The notes: a model not told the origin generated them from the sequence alone. Shown: positions 21,761 through 34,650, counted from the stretch's first letter. The stretch is DNA of 64,000 nucleotides from Austropuccinia psidii (GCA_023105745.1 JALGQZ010000014.1:2513888-2577887); one strand, 5' to 3'. Program-made: numbers and translations.

Positions 21761-23076
21761 GATATTTTCTTCTTTTTTTATAATCTCTTCATTTTGTCTT
21801 CTTTTACTGTATTTTTTAAGAATCAGAGTTTTGTTATACAATTAAATTAAAAGCCTTCTCAAGTTAAATTTGAAGAGCTCAGTTATTTTATGAAAATATG
21901 CTTATTAAATCTTTTCTCAAAAGCTCCAAATCTAAATGTGTATATTAACTAGGGGACATGGTGGAGAAAATGGTATTTGATATGTTACCATGAAAGAAAT
22001 ATGTAGGTGTAAATTAACTAACAGAAAATACAGTTCTTTTTGAGAACAAGAATTATCTCATACTGAAATTGAATACCCCTTATTGGAATGAAATACATGG
22101 AAAATATTGGGTCTGAGAATTGAGCCTCCTGTATTTTTGATTATTTTTCAGACCTTAAATTGGGGTCAACTAAACTTTGTTCTTACTGAACTATAATATT
22201 TACATCTTATAATTAGTTTCTCCTTTTGTGTGTGGGTAAAATGATCCATGGGTGTTATTTTTTTGATTGATAATGATGAATTTAGGATCATTCTGACACT
22301 CCTTGAGTGCAGCCCTGGCTTAATTAGATATTTAACAAATTCTTCAATTTTCTTAAATATGTCCTCCATATAGCTCTAATTTATGTTTTGATGAATAGGT
22401 TGGATTGGAGAAGGATACAAAAGCAATATAAAAGTGTGTGTTCTTGAAATTTTTGAAAAAATGGCACATTATCAATAAAATTTCTACTATATGGGGGTCA
22501 TTTTGAATCAATTAAAAGAAATGATTCTAATTGTGAGTATTAAACTCAAGATCTCTGTTTAAAGTGAAATTAATTTGGTTCTGAAAATAGGGATGAGCAG
22601 AGGTCTAAACATTTAAATATAGGATGTATACAAAGCTTCAAAACAAAATCAGAAGCATCCACAAATACTACATTGAAACCTCAAACCCAGGCAAGTTTGT
22701 CACTGTCTCAAATGTTTTGGCCCAATTGACAACTTGAAGATGGGAAATTGTATTTTCCAATTCTTTAGACCTTTGAATGATTCTGGATTTCTTTGCGTTA
22801 ACCAGATACAGATCCTATTTCATTTCACGATGCTAATTAATTTCCCAACCCAGTCTTGGAACTGACTCACTCATCATTTTTTACCCTTATATTTTAACAC
22901 AAATAAAGACTGAAGATATCGGACATTTTTTCATCCCCAAATATATATGAGGCTATGCAGCTTTGACCAAGAATTTTCTCCTTCATTCCTGCACATGTTT
23001 GGTATGACTCTAGCTCATCTATCTCAGAATCCCAAAGACCCCCTCATGTGCTGACACAGATTTCTCTTCATGGCTC
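21761..23076. other. No gene recognised
   Basis: Mixed AT-rich sequence without family-like coding blocks. Short open frames on both strands look like chance. It could be old host intergenic DNA or the outer part of the hAT element region. Confidence 0.45.
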
Positions 23077-23820
23077 TGTCACAGGGCTCTTCTAAGTGAA
23101 GAGGGCCTGGAACTCAGTAAACTGGGACTTACTTATGGATGGCTCAAGATGTGGTGAAATGGAATAAAGTTAAGAGTGTAATAAGATAAGATTACTAATA
23201 AAAGAAATATAATAAAAATAAGAAGCAAATAATAAGAGTAAGAAATAAAAGAGCCAACCACAAAAAAGTCCAAGTCCACTGTTTCAACCTGTCAGAAGAA
23301 ATGAGAAGGGGTTATAAGAATATGGGCAACATAACTTATACCTCACAGGAAAAGAAGAAATGCAAAGACTAACTTAAAATCAATAAATATGATACCCAAA
23401 ATTAAGGGTAATAATATTCATAAAATAATAAATCAACTAAATTAATTAATTGGGGAAAAGTCCCCAGGGGGGAGAAACAGGGGCTGGTATATGTGAGAAT
23501 CATCAGCCCCAATCCAGACAGAGAATTTTCATAAGAAAAATTGGTGATTCAATTGAGTTTGAACAATACAGGTCCTGTACGGCTGCACAGAATATGTACA
23601 AGAGGGGTGGTGGTATTGAGTGATCATACAGCTTCAGACTTGTGAATCCAAAGATGTATTGGGTGAATTCAACCTTTAAGAGAGTTGACAGGCTGTATGC
23701 ATGTTTCAGAAAGGAAGATTTCTGAAAATGATTACTGATACACACAATGGACTTTCTGTTTTGAGGTGTTTGAGTGGGTGTAAGATTGAATGCCCTTACC
23801 CCTTAACAGTGGTTTTTAAA
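23077..23820 (-). mobile_element. Solo LTR of family C (744 bp)
   Basis: It matches the two LTRs of chromovirus C1 across its length, from TGTCACAGGGCTCTTCTAAG to a decayed end GGTTTTTAAA (C1 has GGTTGTTACA). It is flanked by GGCTC (23,072-23,076) and GGCTG (23,821-23,825), a target duplication with one mismatch. No internal sequence accompanies it. Orientation is taken from C1. Its conserved hairpin lies at 23,450-23,466. Confidence 0.85.
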
Positions 23821-24639
23821 GGCTGAACAGTTGGTTCTATAACTATGATGCTTCCTAACTTGACTTATCAACCATTTTTGAAATCTCAAGGCTTTCCATA
23901 TAAAATCATTTCTCCTTCTGTAATCTGTAATCCAGGGATTTTTCTATTTCACCCATCTTCACCAAATCCTCACATACACTCACCTGGAAAAGCTCACAAA
24001 ACTATTGGTGAAGATGGCTGTTTTGATATAGACAGCCCTGATGTGTCCTCAGGTGTGGAATCCCCAATTTCAGAAACTTCCAAATCTTTAATGGGCACCA
24101 AAAATAATTAAAATTCTCCTCAGTGTCCAATTTCTACTTGGTAAGTTTGTTTTATCTAAATTCCAGAGGCCCAGCACATCCTTATTATTTTCCTAATTGT
24201 CATCAGGAATTTGCTTCTATTGAAACATTTGACCCCATCAAGCATGTCTCTAGGTTCACATTACAATGAAATCATTGCACCCAGACAGTCTCTGTCATTG
24301 AACACAATACCTCCAAACTCAACAAACACAGAAGCCACTGCCCAGGGAGCCAACAGGAATGGGAAATGCAAGAACCTGGTGCCATTTAACCTCAAAATAA
24401 ATTGAAGATGGAAAATGACAAGATGCAAAGTCAAAAACATTTGGTAGCTTAATGTTTTGTCTAAGCTCAGCTTCCATTTACAATTTTGAATATTCTCATT
24501 TCAGACAGACCCTGAATCATCTTGAACTACAATTTTATTGGCCCCATTGCAAACATATTGTGACAATTGCCAAAAAAGCTTACTACCAAAAAAAGAATCA
24601 TTGCTCAAGACCCCCAGAAATTATCAGAGGGTACTTGGG

Positions 24640-26375
24640 TGTGTGCTAAAATTGACGCTTGGACCACCAAGGACCAGCACTAGTCATATCTGGCTGGGGT
24701 TATACAAGGAATTCATGAGAATGAGTTTGTTCCCAATCACAGGCTAATCAGATTTGAGAATATAGATGGTGATAATAGTGGTCAAGCACTGGCCTCTTGG
24801 TTTTGGGATGAAATGGAAGAGTGAAGTATCCTGGATTGCATCTATTAAGTTACTGGTGATAACACCTCAAGAAAAATAACAATGGCTCAGAACCTGCAAG
24901 GTAACTTCCAGGAAATAGGATCCCAATGTCCTTGTCAATAGGGATATCATTTCTGTGCCTTTAATGTCATGTGTTTGGTACTCAGAGACTCTTTGAAGTC
25001 CATGGGGCAGCTAACAGATGCAGACTATGACTATTTCAATCATTAAAGGTCCAACAAGAAATTCCCCAATGCCAAAGGTTCTTATGAAATCAAAGCCCTA
25101 ATTTTACGAATAAAATGTCAGTTGTTTCTTATTCTATCAAACCAATTCAAGCTCTAAACAAAGTAACTGGCCTTTGACACCTTCCTCTTATGCTAGATAT
25201 TCCAAGGCAAGAGATCTCAAAACTTCCCCTTTGGAGACTCAACAACAGAGTCCTATTCATTTGTATCACCCCTCAGCTGAACCAACCACTTTGCATGTAC
25301 CATCATCACCTGTAAAAAGCTATTCTCTCACATTTGTGGGAATAGAAAACAGAAGAAAACACTTATAAATATCCAAGATCAAAAATGTGACCCCAAGCTC
25401 TTCCCTTTATCAATTCCAATGACCCATTGGAACTATTTTCTCAAGAAAGTCAAGCATTCTTAACTGCTCAAGAACAGAATTTAGCTCTATACTCAAACCA
25501 CCCATGGGAGAAACTATGAACTAAATGATGAGTTATGGGGTTCCATTGAGCTCATGGAGCCCATCCTCCAAATGTTTGAAGGGGCCTTCAACTTATTTTA
25601 ATGAAATGGACTGACCAAACACTTGGATCTACCTGTTTAAAGATTTCTGATCAAGAAATTACACCATTATTCATGTGACTTGCCCCCACTTGGTCTCAAG
25701 AATGTCATGTAAAAATTGAGAAAATGCACAAGTATAAAGATCAAGAAATGAAGAATAATGATACCCAAATGGAAAAGCTTTTAAGTCAAGCTTATTGGCA
25801 GGGGATTTTCAAGCTCATTGGACTCTCGCTGAAGAAAATCCAAGAGGTAATGGATTCCCTAAGCCAGGAGTACCTGGTCCTAAACACAGATGGCAGTGCC
25901 ATCTGGGAAGATTTATGATTTTCCACATCCCCTCGTCCAAACAAAGAGTCACCTCAGTGAAATTCACTTGCCATGTATGACTCTGTGCTTAAACCTACCT
26001 CATCAAGCCCAACTCAGACTGGGAACCTGGGTGGAGTTTTTTCCTACCTCCAGAATCAGCATCCAATAGTGGAAGGGGAGGATATTTTGCAGTATTCAAA
26101 GGTGACTTTGAGGTGCTCCTGTGGTTTTTATTAATGAGAATCTTAAGTAATTATGCACACATTCACACATATAGAAACAAATGGTCACTGGTGTGTATAC
26201 TGAGTTAGGAAGGATTGCCCTCTTCTATTTTTCAATCCCAGCCTCATCAGGAGCAGTTAAGAGAGTTTTCTCTCAGAGTGGCCACCTCATCACCCCTACC
26301 AGAGAATGCATGGCTAGTAAGACCATTTCACATTTGTGTTGTCTCAAAGAATGGTTTAATAATGGAGACAAGTAA
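24640..26375 (+). pseudogene. Relic hAT-family DNA transposase
   Basis: The stretch has two recognisable parts. At about 24,640-25,050 the broken frames read AKIDAWTTKDQ, AGVIQGIHENEF, LIRFENIDGDNSGQALASWF and VTGDNTSRKITMAQNL, matching the layout of the hAT catalytic core (WT[ST]..., the transition to a DN[AT]S block). At about 25,990-26,100 comes SPTQTGNLGGVFSYLQNQ and EGEDILQYSK. The third block, an open frame at 26,181-26,375, is a hAT dimerisation domain (LGRIALFYFSIPASSGAVKRVFS and ITPTRECMASKTISHLCCLKEW). Between these, frames are destroyed. Terminal inverted repeats were not found. Confidence 0.8.
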
Positions 26376-27296
26376 TTATATTACATATTCAACTAATTTC
26401 AATTGACTTGTAAAATGGGAGTTACACTTTCGTTATAGAATTTGAGTAACAAATCTGTTGACTGAGATATGCCCTCTCAGTCAGAAACCATATTTAGTAT
26501 TTTCAAAGAGCCTTGTTTTGTCAAAGCAGTTTATTGGTACTTACTGACATTTTACCAAAAGTCCATACTTCTTTTTCATGTACAGGCTGGCTCCATCACA
26601 CAGCCAGTCATTTGAGCACAGGCTGGTACTGACAAGAAATGTTGGCTTATCAGTAAGTAATGAATACAAGTCCACCCTCAATAATTAGGTTCATTATCAA
26701 GTGGAGACTAGGTCATGCTCTTAATTGTTCCAAATTAAATAAATCTTCTATCAATTACTATGTAATCCAGTATGAGTATAACTCATTAAATACAAATGAG
26801 TATACTGAAAAAAACTAAAATCAGACCTAACCCTCCCCTGAGAATTAAAAAACAAAGTACAAGTATGATGGCCAAGCCAACAAAACTCAAAAAGAGTCAT
26901 ATAAGACTGTGAATAAAATCCCAAGAATAATATGGAAGGGCCTCTTCATTCAGCCACTCCTTCAGGCCTGTGAGGTGGGAAATAGTTCTTGATCCAAGGA
27001 CTACAAGTGTGGGAGTTTTGAGCCTTCCACTATGGGAGAATACCCTTTCCATGCATGCCAAACCTGCCACAATCAACTAATATCTTAGGGAAATCTTCCC
27101 CAATCTAGGGAGGTTTCCTGTGCCAATTTGGCACTGGAGTAACACAACAAGGGATTTGAGTAACAGGTCATGAGCATGAGCCACTAGAAAAACACATACC
27201 TCCCAATAATCAATGATTAGTTCAAATTTTGTCATTGGGTGTAAATTTTGCAAGTAGCACAAAATATTTTCACCTTGGATCCTCAGCAGTTCATAT
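26376..27296. other. No gene recognised
   Basis: Sequence downstream of the hAT relic without coding signals. A small inverted repeat CTGGCTccatcacacAGCCAG lies near 26,588-26,608 and could belong to a transposon end, but I cannot pair it with a copy upstream of the relic. Confidence 0.4.
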
Positions 27297-27546
27297 TGTG
27301 AGCCTGTGGGATATGTATAGCATACCCATAAGGACAAAAATAAATTTATACAAAGTTGATTTGATCTTAAACAGACTTATCAATGGAATTCAAAGCAAAA
27401 GATAAAAGATACCCCCCAAAATGTGAGCCTGTGAGGTATGTATGACATGCCCATAAGGCCACAAATAACTTTATATACAGCTGATTTAGTCTTGAACAGA
27501 CTTTTCAGTTGAAATTGAAATAAAAAAAATAATAAAAAATAACAAA
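27297..27546. repeat. Tandem duplication (125-bp period) at the start of the B1 LTR
   Basis: TGTGAGCCTGTG[GA]G[AG]TATGTAT starts at 27,297 and again at 27,422. The following sequences stay similar (CATA/ATGCCCATAAGG, TTATA, CTGATTT/TTGATTT, TGAACAGACTT). Copy two continues into the full LTR. Confidence 0.75.
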
Positions 27547-29606
27547 AAATAAGTATAACCTTTTTTTAGATAAACAAATTTATAATTGTTATGTCATTTT
27601 TGGATTCTAAAACAAAAATAAGCTAGGGTAGACCCATAGGGTGTTATAGCCAAAAATAGTTATTTCTTATGTTATTAGAGTATTTCAAAATTTCACAGTA
27701 AAATTGCAACTTTTTTTAAAAAAATTTAAAATCATTAAGTTTAAGCTTATTTGAGCTTATATTTGAATTTTCATAAGGCTTATGCAAGCTTACCAAAATT
27801 TTAGTTAAAATTGAGGGGTTGTGTATATTTACTGAGTTGGCTCAGGATTTTACTTACATCATTTAAATCCTGAATGTGGTCAATTTTAAAGGGTTTAAGG
27901 CCATAGTGTGGCTTTAAATAAATAAAAGGGCAAAATCTGTGCAGAAAGGTGGGACAAAGGAAAAAGACCCAACAAATTTTGTGTACCCAAACTTTTGGAT
28001 ATGCAAGGATTAAATTAAGGTTTCACACCTGTATTGGAGTATTTTAAACTCCTTTAAGCATTAAGATTAGGCTTTTGATCCAACCTTAAAGTTTGAACTG
28101 GGTTTATCCCAATTTGGACAGGAATTTCAAGCTGCAAAAGGGTGAATCCCAATGTACAAGCTTGAAGTCAAGTTTTTAAGAACTGTAAAAGCTCAAGTAA
28201 GCTTGAAAATTTAAATTGACAAGTATTAAAACCTTATAAAAAGTTAAGGTGTAGTTTGTATTCCTATTTTACATGGAAAACAGAAATAACTGCAAACATT
28301 AATGAAGGTTCCAATTATGAATTTGTTTTGCTTGAAAATATCACACAGATTACAAATTGATGTTATATGTGTATGAGTTATCCTTTAAGTATCATTTTTT
28401 AAACAGGTTCAATTGCTAATTAGCCTTGAAATCAACAACTTTAAAGATTCTTGAAGAAAATTAATATTTCTTTAAAAATTACTTAAGAAATTAAGTTTAA
28501 GAGATTTTTTCTTAAAAATTTATCTTTTAAGTTGCTCATGTGATGAAATTTGCTTTAAATAAACTTATTTTCTATTAAAAATTAAAATAATTGATCCAAA
28601 AGAGGATTAAAGTTACCTGGAGTTAAGAATAACACTGGTAACTTTAAATCGGAATTAAAATCAAGTCAAATTAAGGTAATAATTGTATTCTGAAGCATGG
28701 TTTTTCAGGTTTGACCTTAGCATGTCCTCTATATAAATTATGAATAATGGGAGCTGCTTGGCAGGCATAAAAAGACCCTACATGTTACTGTTTTTGCCAA
28801 TAAGCAATAATCATTCCAATGAATTAGAAATTTTAAACAAGTAAGATTTTATTCAATATAAACTTGTTTGTTAGTAAAGTAATTATTAAGCTATTTTACT
28901 CCTTATATATTATAAATAAAGAATTGACATCATAGAATTCAGATCATATTCTTGTAATCACCACTAATAGATTTTCTTATATAAAATTGTTCTCTTAAAA
29001 TATCTTTCAAATCCACAAATTCCACTTGAAAAATTTTGAATCTTGTTTTTTTATCATAAAAATCTGTTTTATCTTTCAAAATATTGATTTTTGGCATTTT
29101 TTTGGCTTATAAAATTTATTCAATATAATAACTGTTGTTGTTTGACTTGTTGTATTAAATGAATATCATAAGTAGGTTTTCCTTCAAAGTTTTATATTTA
29201 TTTATCTAGCATTAGTTCTTTATATAAAGTTTTTCTCTAAGAACTATCTCTGCACAGTGTGTGTGATAATTTCTTGTATAAGTGATATTTATATATTATC
29301 TATAAGCTGTTAAATATTACTATTTTCCACATGTAATTGTCTAATTCAGATATTTACACTTCTTATTGTTATAATTGTGAGTGACTGTTACAATAATGAA
29401 ATAACTATAGTTTCTTATAATTATTAAGATTTTCTCATTGTTAAATTGCTTAATAATGATAAAACTTCCTTTTTTACAATTATTTCTAATAATTATATTA
29501 GATTTGTGCTTATAATATTCCATTATCTTATATTTTCTACTGAGGATAGTCATAGTACTATTGATATTTGCTACTATTATTAAGCATTTAATAGAAAAAC
29601 ATTTCA
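27422..29606 (+). repeat. 5' LTR of element B1 (about 2.2 kb)
   Basis: The start TGTGAGCCTGTGAGGTATG is shared with the B2 LTR (TGTGAGCCTTTGAGATATG at 53,900). The end is placed at TTTCA before TTTGGGACCTGGCCATT, the counterpart of the primer-site block after the A1 and B2 LTRs. A TATA-like CATAAAAAG lies near 28,767. Much of the interior has diverged from B2, so B1 is either an old copy or a different subfamily. The 5' limit could be 27,297 if the duplication is part of it. Confidence 0.65.
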
Positions 29607-30300
29607 TTTGGGACCTGGCCATTATTTTAACCAATTTTTGGGACATAAATCATATTATAGACCTTATTTTACTTTTTTTGACGTGAAAATGCCATATTTA
29701 CTTTAATATTGACTTTTTTGGGAGTTATCCCTTATAAAGAATATTTATAATATTAATAAAGTTATTTTTGTCAAGAATTTTGTTTGAAACAATATACTAT
29801 TGAGTGATTTGAAATAAATTTCCATTATGTAACTAGTGGATTTTCCACATCACAGACTTGAAATTCATTCTTTGAGTTATTATAGTATAAAGTGAAAAAT
29901 AATACAATTTTGATTAGCAACTTATTAATTTCATAATTATCATTTCTTTAAATAAAATCAAAATCAAATACAAAAATTTAAAAGTTGAAAATCTTTACTT
30001 GAAAATTTTTTTCTTTACTTTTTAGGCATTTTTTGACTTTTGACGTACTTTGCCATAAATTACATTAAAACAACTTTATCTAATAAGTTGAGTTCATAAG
30101 TTATTTTTATCATTTAAAAAATAAGTTATATTATTTGTTTTCTCTAGTGTCATCCATCAGAGAAAGCTCTTCTGACTCTAGTATCTAAGAGTCCGCATTG
30201 TAATACAAACAAAGGGGTTTAATTACAAAAGAGCCCTTTGAAGGTCAAGAAGGGGAATTAAATCCATTTCTTAGTCCAATTTTCTTTAAATTGACGTGAA
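29607..30300 (+). other. Element B1 untranslated leader
   Basis: Begins with the primer-site-like block TTTGGGACCTGGCC, then AT-rich sequence up to the Gag start at 30,301. A TTTTCTCTAG acceptor-like site near 30,140-30,150 resembles a TTTTAG in the B2 leader near 56,335, which hints at a spliced leader. Confidence 0.5.
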
Positions 30301-30486
30301 ATGACTCCTACCAGAAGTGCAAGTAACTACTCCATCCAATCAAATGGATCTGGACAAGGAAATTCAAGTCATACATCAAAAACACAAGAATGTCAGCCCA
30401 GAGGAGAGGAAAAAATGGAGGATGCCAGAAATTCCAACAGTTCCCAAAGGCCATACAGCACCTTTGAAACTCTTCTTTAGAGTCTG
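30301..30486 (+). pseudogene. Element B1 Gag start, cut by element A1
   Basis: An ATG at 30,301 opens 59 codons (MTPTRSASNYSIQSNGSG and onward) to a TAG at 30,478-30,480. The start resembles B2 Gag at 57,987 (TTRRES.QYSIQSDGGG). Six bases later the family A LTR begins. Only the N-terminal part of Gag is present. Confidence 0.7.
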
Positions 30487-31903
30487 TGTAAGCCTGTGAC
30501 TCAAAGCCAGCGCACAAGAATGACAGCCAAATACCATAAACTAATGGTAGAGCAAAATACCACCAAAATATGGAGCTGAGCCAAACCAGCTAAAAAGGTA
30601 TCAAACAAAAGAGGAAACTCACCAGTTTCTAAAGACACAAGTCCCATAATAATAGGACAAAGAGTAACCAATTTATTTGAGCTCAAAGCAAGTGCTGAGC
30701 ATAAACCTTAATTTACACCTCTTATCGAATAGCCAGAGGATGAGGTTGAACCCCGTCAAATGGATATTTGAATTGAAGCTTTCAATTAGAGCTATCCAAT
30801 GGTATTAGCCAAATTGAGCTAGCACCAAAACTACAAAATCTATGGCCAAAATAAGGTCAAATAAGGGTGAATAAAATATTCACCTCTCATCTAACTTCTA
30901 CAGTTCTAGTGTGAGATACTTAAAGTGGGGTCATTTTGGAAAGGGCACAATAAGGGCTATCTGATGGGGCCATCTATTTCCCCATATCTCATCTAGAACA
31001 AAAGGTATGGGGAAACAAGCTCCATACAGATTTTGATAGAATCATATATATGGATAACTAAAATTGAACATGACATAATGTTGCCATACTTAATTTTACC
31101 CATACCAAACAAGGTACCATTGTGTAGATCTCATTCAGGGGTACACAATGAACCAACCTAAGAGCTCAATAGCTCAAACATTGACAAAGCTATAGCAGCT
31201 TTCAGGTCAAAATGTCACAGTTTCGCCAATACACCTTTACTGTGCCATACTATCCCATAACTATGATTATGTGGTGTCAAATAGACAAAGAAGCTTGTTT
31301 ATACTTCAATACCTCATATTTAAGTCAATATTGGTGTCCCATACAGCTTATGTACAGAATTTTACACATCATACATGTCAGAATAGGGCTGTGCGGTCCC
31401 TAAATGAAAATTTTCACCCTGTATTGGGGAAAACTTCTTAGATGTGGTTTCAAAACCACATCTGAAGCAAATACAGAGTATACAGGCTTTTTAAAAAATG
31501 CAAGCCAGTTCTTTGAAGAGAAAAATATTCACTTCCTCCATGTGAAGTGATCTAGAGGACCTTTCTACCCAATTTCAGGATAAAAAGGGCTCTTTTTCTG
31601 CCCAAAAGAGGAATCCACATCCTTCTCTTGAATTCCTATGTAGTACAACTGTCAAAAATAGTTTTACTCTTGAAAAATAATCGGGTTATACTATAAAGTT
31701 TAGTATTGTAGTCTTTTATTATTGTAACCCAACAGATAAAGCTGCACCCAGGGTTTTCAACAGTGCTCACCACCATTAATTCTCATTAGTAACACCCTTT
31801 TTATTTAAAATCAAAACCTTTTAAGTACTTTTTATGAATTTCACAGTCATATTTAAAGTTTTAAATAGCCTTATTACTTCTTTATCATAGACTCATCCTG
31901 ACA
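30487..31903 (+). repeat. 5' LTR of element A1 (1,417 bp)
   Basis: TGTAAGCCTGTGACTCAAA to CATAGACTCATCCTGACA. The ends form a short inverted repeat (TGT.AG/CTGACA). It contains a stem-loop at 31,440-31,463 (AGATGTGGTTT/AACCACATCT) and a TATA-like GATAAAAAGG near 31,579. Confidence 0.88.
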
Positions 31904-32857
31904 TTTTGGGGGCCTGGCCGTGTTTTTTGACCATTTTTGGACCCTACAAATGAGTTTTTCTCTTATTTTCTCTATTCTGACAAAAAAAAATTATCTTTTT
32001 AGACGTAATCTCTTTAAAAATAAATATATAAAACACATATTTTTATATATTTAAGTGTTATATGTTATATACCACTAATGTTTATCTTTTTTAATCATAC
32101 GGTTGTATGGTTGATTAGAATTTAATCACCACAAAACATTTATTTTTGGTGTGTTCTGCATATAAAGAAACTTTGAGCCATTAATACAGTCCTTCTTTCA
32201 ATTAAATAAGGACACTCCTTACTGTAAAACCAACAGTTGAGGCATGGTTGGGTGTATTGTTAATTCAATTACCCTCTTACATACCACTTTTATCAGATTA
32301 TACTTTATAATTACAAGTTATTCTGTGAGATACTGGCATACAAACAGTGTACCAGATATCTGTAGGCTGTACCTTTGACCTGAAATTGTTAATTCAATTA
32401 CACCATAATTATAAAAGGGTATATTGTAGTAACATACAAACCCAGAGGCCATTCTTAGACGTGCAAACAGCATTTTAAGAAGTATCAACTGACATTAAGC
32501 CCTCTTTTTCCTGTTTGATTTGGTGGAAGAAAACCACATCCCACTAGAAACCCAGTCACAGGCCAACACACCAGTGACACCCTCAGAACCAGAGGGAAGC
32601 AAGGGCAAAGGAAAGAGGCATATTGAAGGTCTCATTACAGCAAAAAAGTGGAAACCCATTGCCACTTAGAGGAATAGAAAACCACAAAACTCTGCTTAAA
32701 TACAAGGTAAACCAACCTTAATCACTTTAACAGGGAAGATTACCATAATTAACCCAGTTGTAACCTCTAAAGGAAAATTTCCAAAAGCATCAGAAAACAA
32801 ATTTGTACAAGGCACAGTCAAAGGTAAATACCCTAAGAACATAAAGTTTCTGACTGC
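31904..32857 (+). other. Element A1 leader with primer-site-like block
   Basis: Starts TTTTGGGGGCCTGGCCGTG. The same kind of block follows the B LTRs at 29,607 and 55,844, so it probably holds the primer-binding site; I do not recognise the tRNA. The rest is noncoding, except that Gag-like codons may begin before 32,858. Confidence 0.5.
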
Positions 32858-33891
32858 TTGCAAACACTGATATGTCACCTGTACACCTCAGAGACCTTGG
32901 CTTCCAAAGGAACTAGCCAGAGGACAGAGAAGGCTTGTCCAGAACCAGAAGACCTGGAAGAGGACACCTTGGACACAGTGGTGGGTGGCAGGACACTTAG
33001 GGAAATCATACCCACTCTACCATTCACTTTCCAATTAAACAGGAACCTCAAACCAGAGGACTGGAAAGATATGGATCAAGTTCTTCAGCTCCACAAACTC
33101 CTCAAAGATTTATTTCAATGGAGCACGGACAACAAGAGGTTCAACCTTGCATCCCACTGGGCAGAATTTGAAGCAAGTTGCCATAAGATTTGTCTCAAAG
33201 AGATAGACCTCAGAGACCTTATGATAATCACCAAAGCTTGGAATCCTACCAGGCAGTTCAGACTCCTGGAGGTGAGGGCAAATGGGATAAGGGAGAATCA
33301 AGCCACTAACCAAGCTATAGAAGAATAGCTGACCCACACAGGCTATACTCAGATTCCTTCAGGCTCACAAGGAGAAGGTCAAATCAGCGCTCCAGTGGCT
33401 TCACACCATTCAGAAACCAACAGATCAGTGGCCAAGAGTCACAATTCTTCACAATCCCAGGAAGTTTCCAGGAGAAGACAAGGATACAAGGGAAAAAACA
33501 AGACAACCTTCAGCCAGAGGAGGAAAGAGTCAGACCCAATGATCCAGAAGCTGTTGGATTTGGTGAAAGAAGTGCACAAGAGCCAGAAGTAGTTGTACAT
33601 AACTCTAGAATCAGTAGTCCCATTAATAGAAATATTACCCCCACTCAGATAGATTACACTGTTGTCACACCTGAGAGCGACCCAAACAGTGATTTACTGT
33701 GGTTACATAAAAATCAAAAGAAGTTTGCAGAACTCCAACGAAGCCATGAGAGGACAAAAATATTAACAGCCTCCAAGGACAAAATTGTCAAAACCCTTCA
33801 AGAGGGACATGCTCAGTTGAGAAAAGCCTCTGAAGAAACCAACAAAATACTGAATCTAGTATTTGAAGAACAACACCACAGAAAAAGGGAC
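32858..33891 (+). pseudogene. Element A1 Gag, first part
   Basis: The 156-codon open frame 32,858-33,328 holds LPFTFQLNRNLKPEDWKDMDQVLQ, FNLASHWAEFEASCHKIC and LRDLMIITKAWNPTRQFRLLEVRA. It is followed after a stop by a Ser/Lys/Arg-rich piece to 33,594, and then by VTPES and a helical EELQRSHERT-like block with EEQHHRK before the C1 insertion. The same order is visible in A0. Gag would assemble the cytoplasmic particle. The reading continues at 45,456 on the far side of C1. Confidence 0.75.
33887..33891. repeat. Left copy of the C1 target-site duplication (GGGAC)
   Basis: GGGAC at 33,887-33,891 equals GGGAC at 45,456-45,460. This defines C1 as one complete integration 11,564 bp long. Confidence 0.9.
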
Positions 33892-34636
33892 TGTCACAGG
33901 GGCTCTTCTAAGTGAAGAGGGCCTGTCACTCAGTAAACTGGGACTTACTTATGGAGGGCTCAAGGATATGATAAGAGATTAATACACTTAAGAGTGTAGT
34001 ATGATGAATTACTAATAAAAGAAATATAAGAAAAGCAGCACAAAAGAATAATAGTAATGAAATAAAAGAGCCAACCACAAACAAGTACAAGTGCACTGTT
34101 TCAACCTGTCAGAATGGAAAGAGAAGGGTTAATAAGGATATGGCCACCCAACTCATACTTTACAAGCAAAGAAATAAAAGGCAAAGACTAACTTAAGATT
34201 AAATAATTATAATACCCAAAATAAGGATAAGAATAATTATGAAATAATAAATAAACTAAATTAATTAACTGGGGAAAAGTCCCCAGGGGGAGAAAGAGGG
34301 GCTGGTATATGTCAGAATCACCAGCCCTGATCCAGAAAGAGAATTTTCATGAGAATGAATGATGATTGAATTGAATCTGGCCAATACAGGTCCTGTACAG
34401 CTGTACAGGTCCTGTAAAAGAGGTGTGGTGGTATTGAGTGATCATACAGTTTGGGGATGGTGTATCCAAGCTGTATTGGTTAATTCCAGCCTGTACAAGT
34501 ATTGACAGACTGTATGCATGTTTCAGCAAGGAAGATTGCTGAAACTGAATTCTGATACACAAAGTGGATTTTCTGGTTGAGGTGTTTGAGTGGGTGTAAG
34601 TATGAATGCCCTTACCCCTGATTAGTGGTTGTTACA
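33892..34636 (-). repeat. 3' LTR of C1 (745 bp)
   Basis: In element orientation it runs from TGTAACAACCACTAATC to CCCCTGTGACA. Compared with the 5' LTR it has about 20 bp more near 34,400 (a repeated GTCCTGTACAG) and about 13 bp more near 34,545. A conserved hairpin CTGGGGaaaagtCCCCAG lies at 34,269-34,286. Confidence 0.9.
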
Positions 34637-34650
34637 GTATCCCCCTCTTT
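34637..34650 (-). other. Polypurine tract of C1
   Basis: On the minus strand AAAGAGGGGGATAC directly precedes the 3' LTR, the expected place for the plus-strand primer. Confidence 0.75.
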
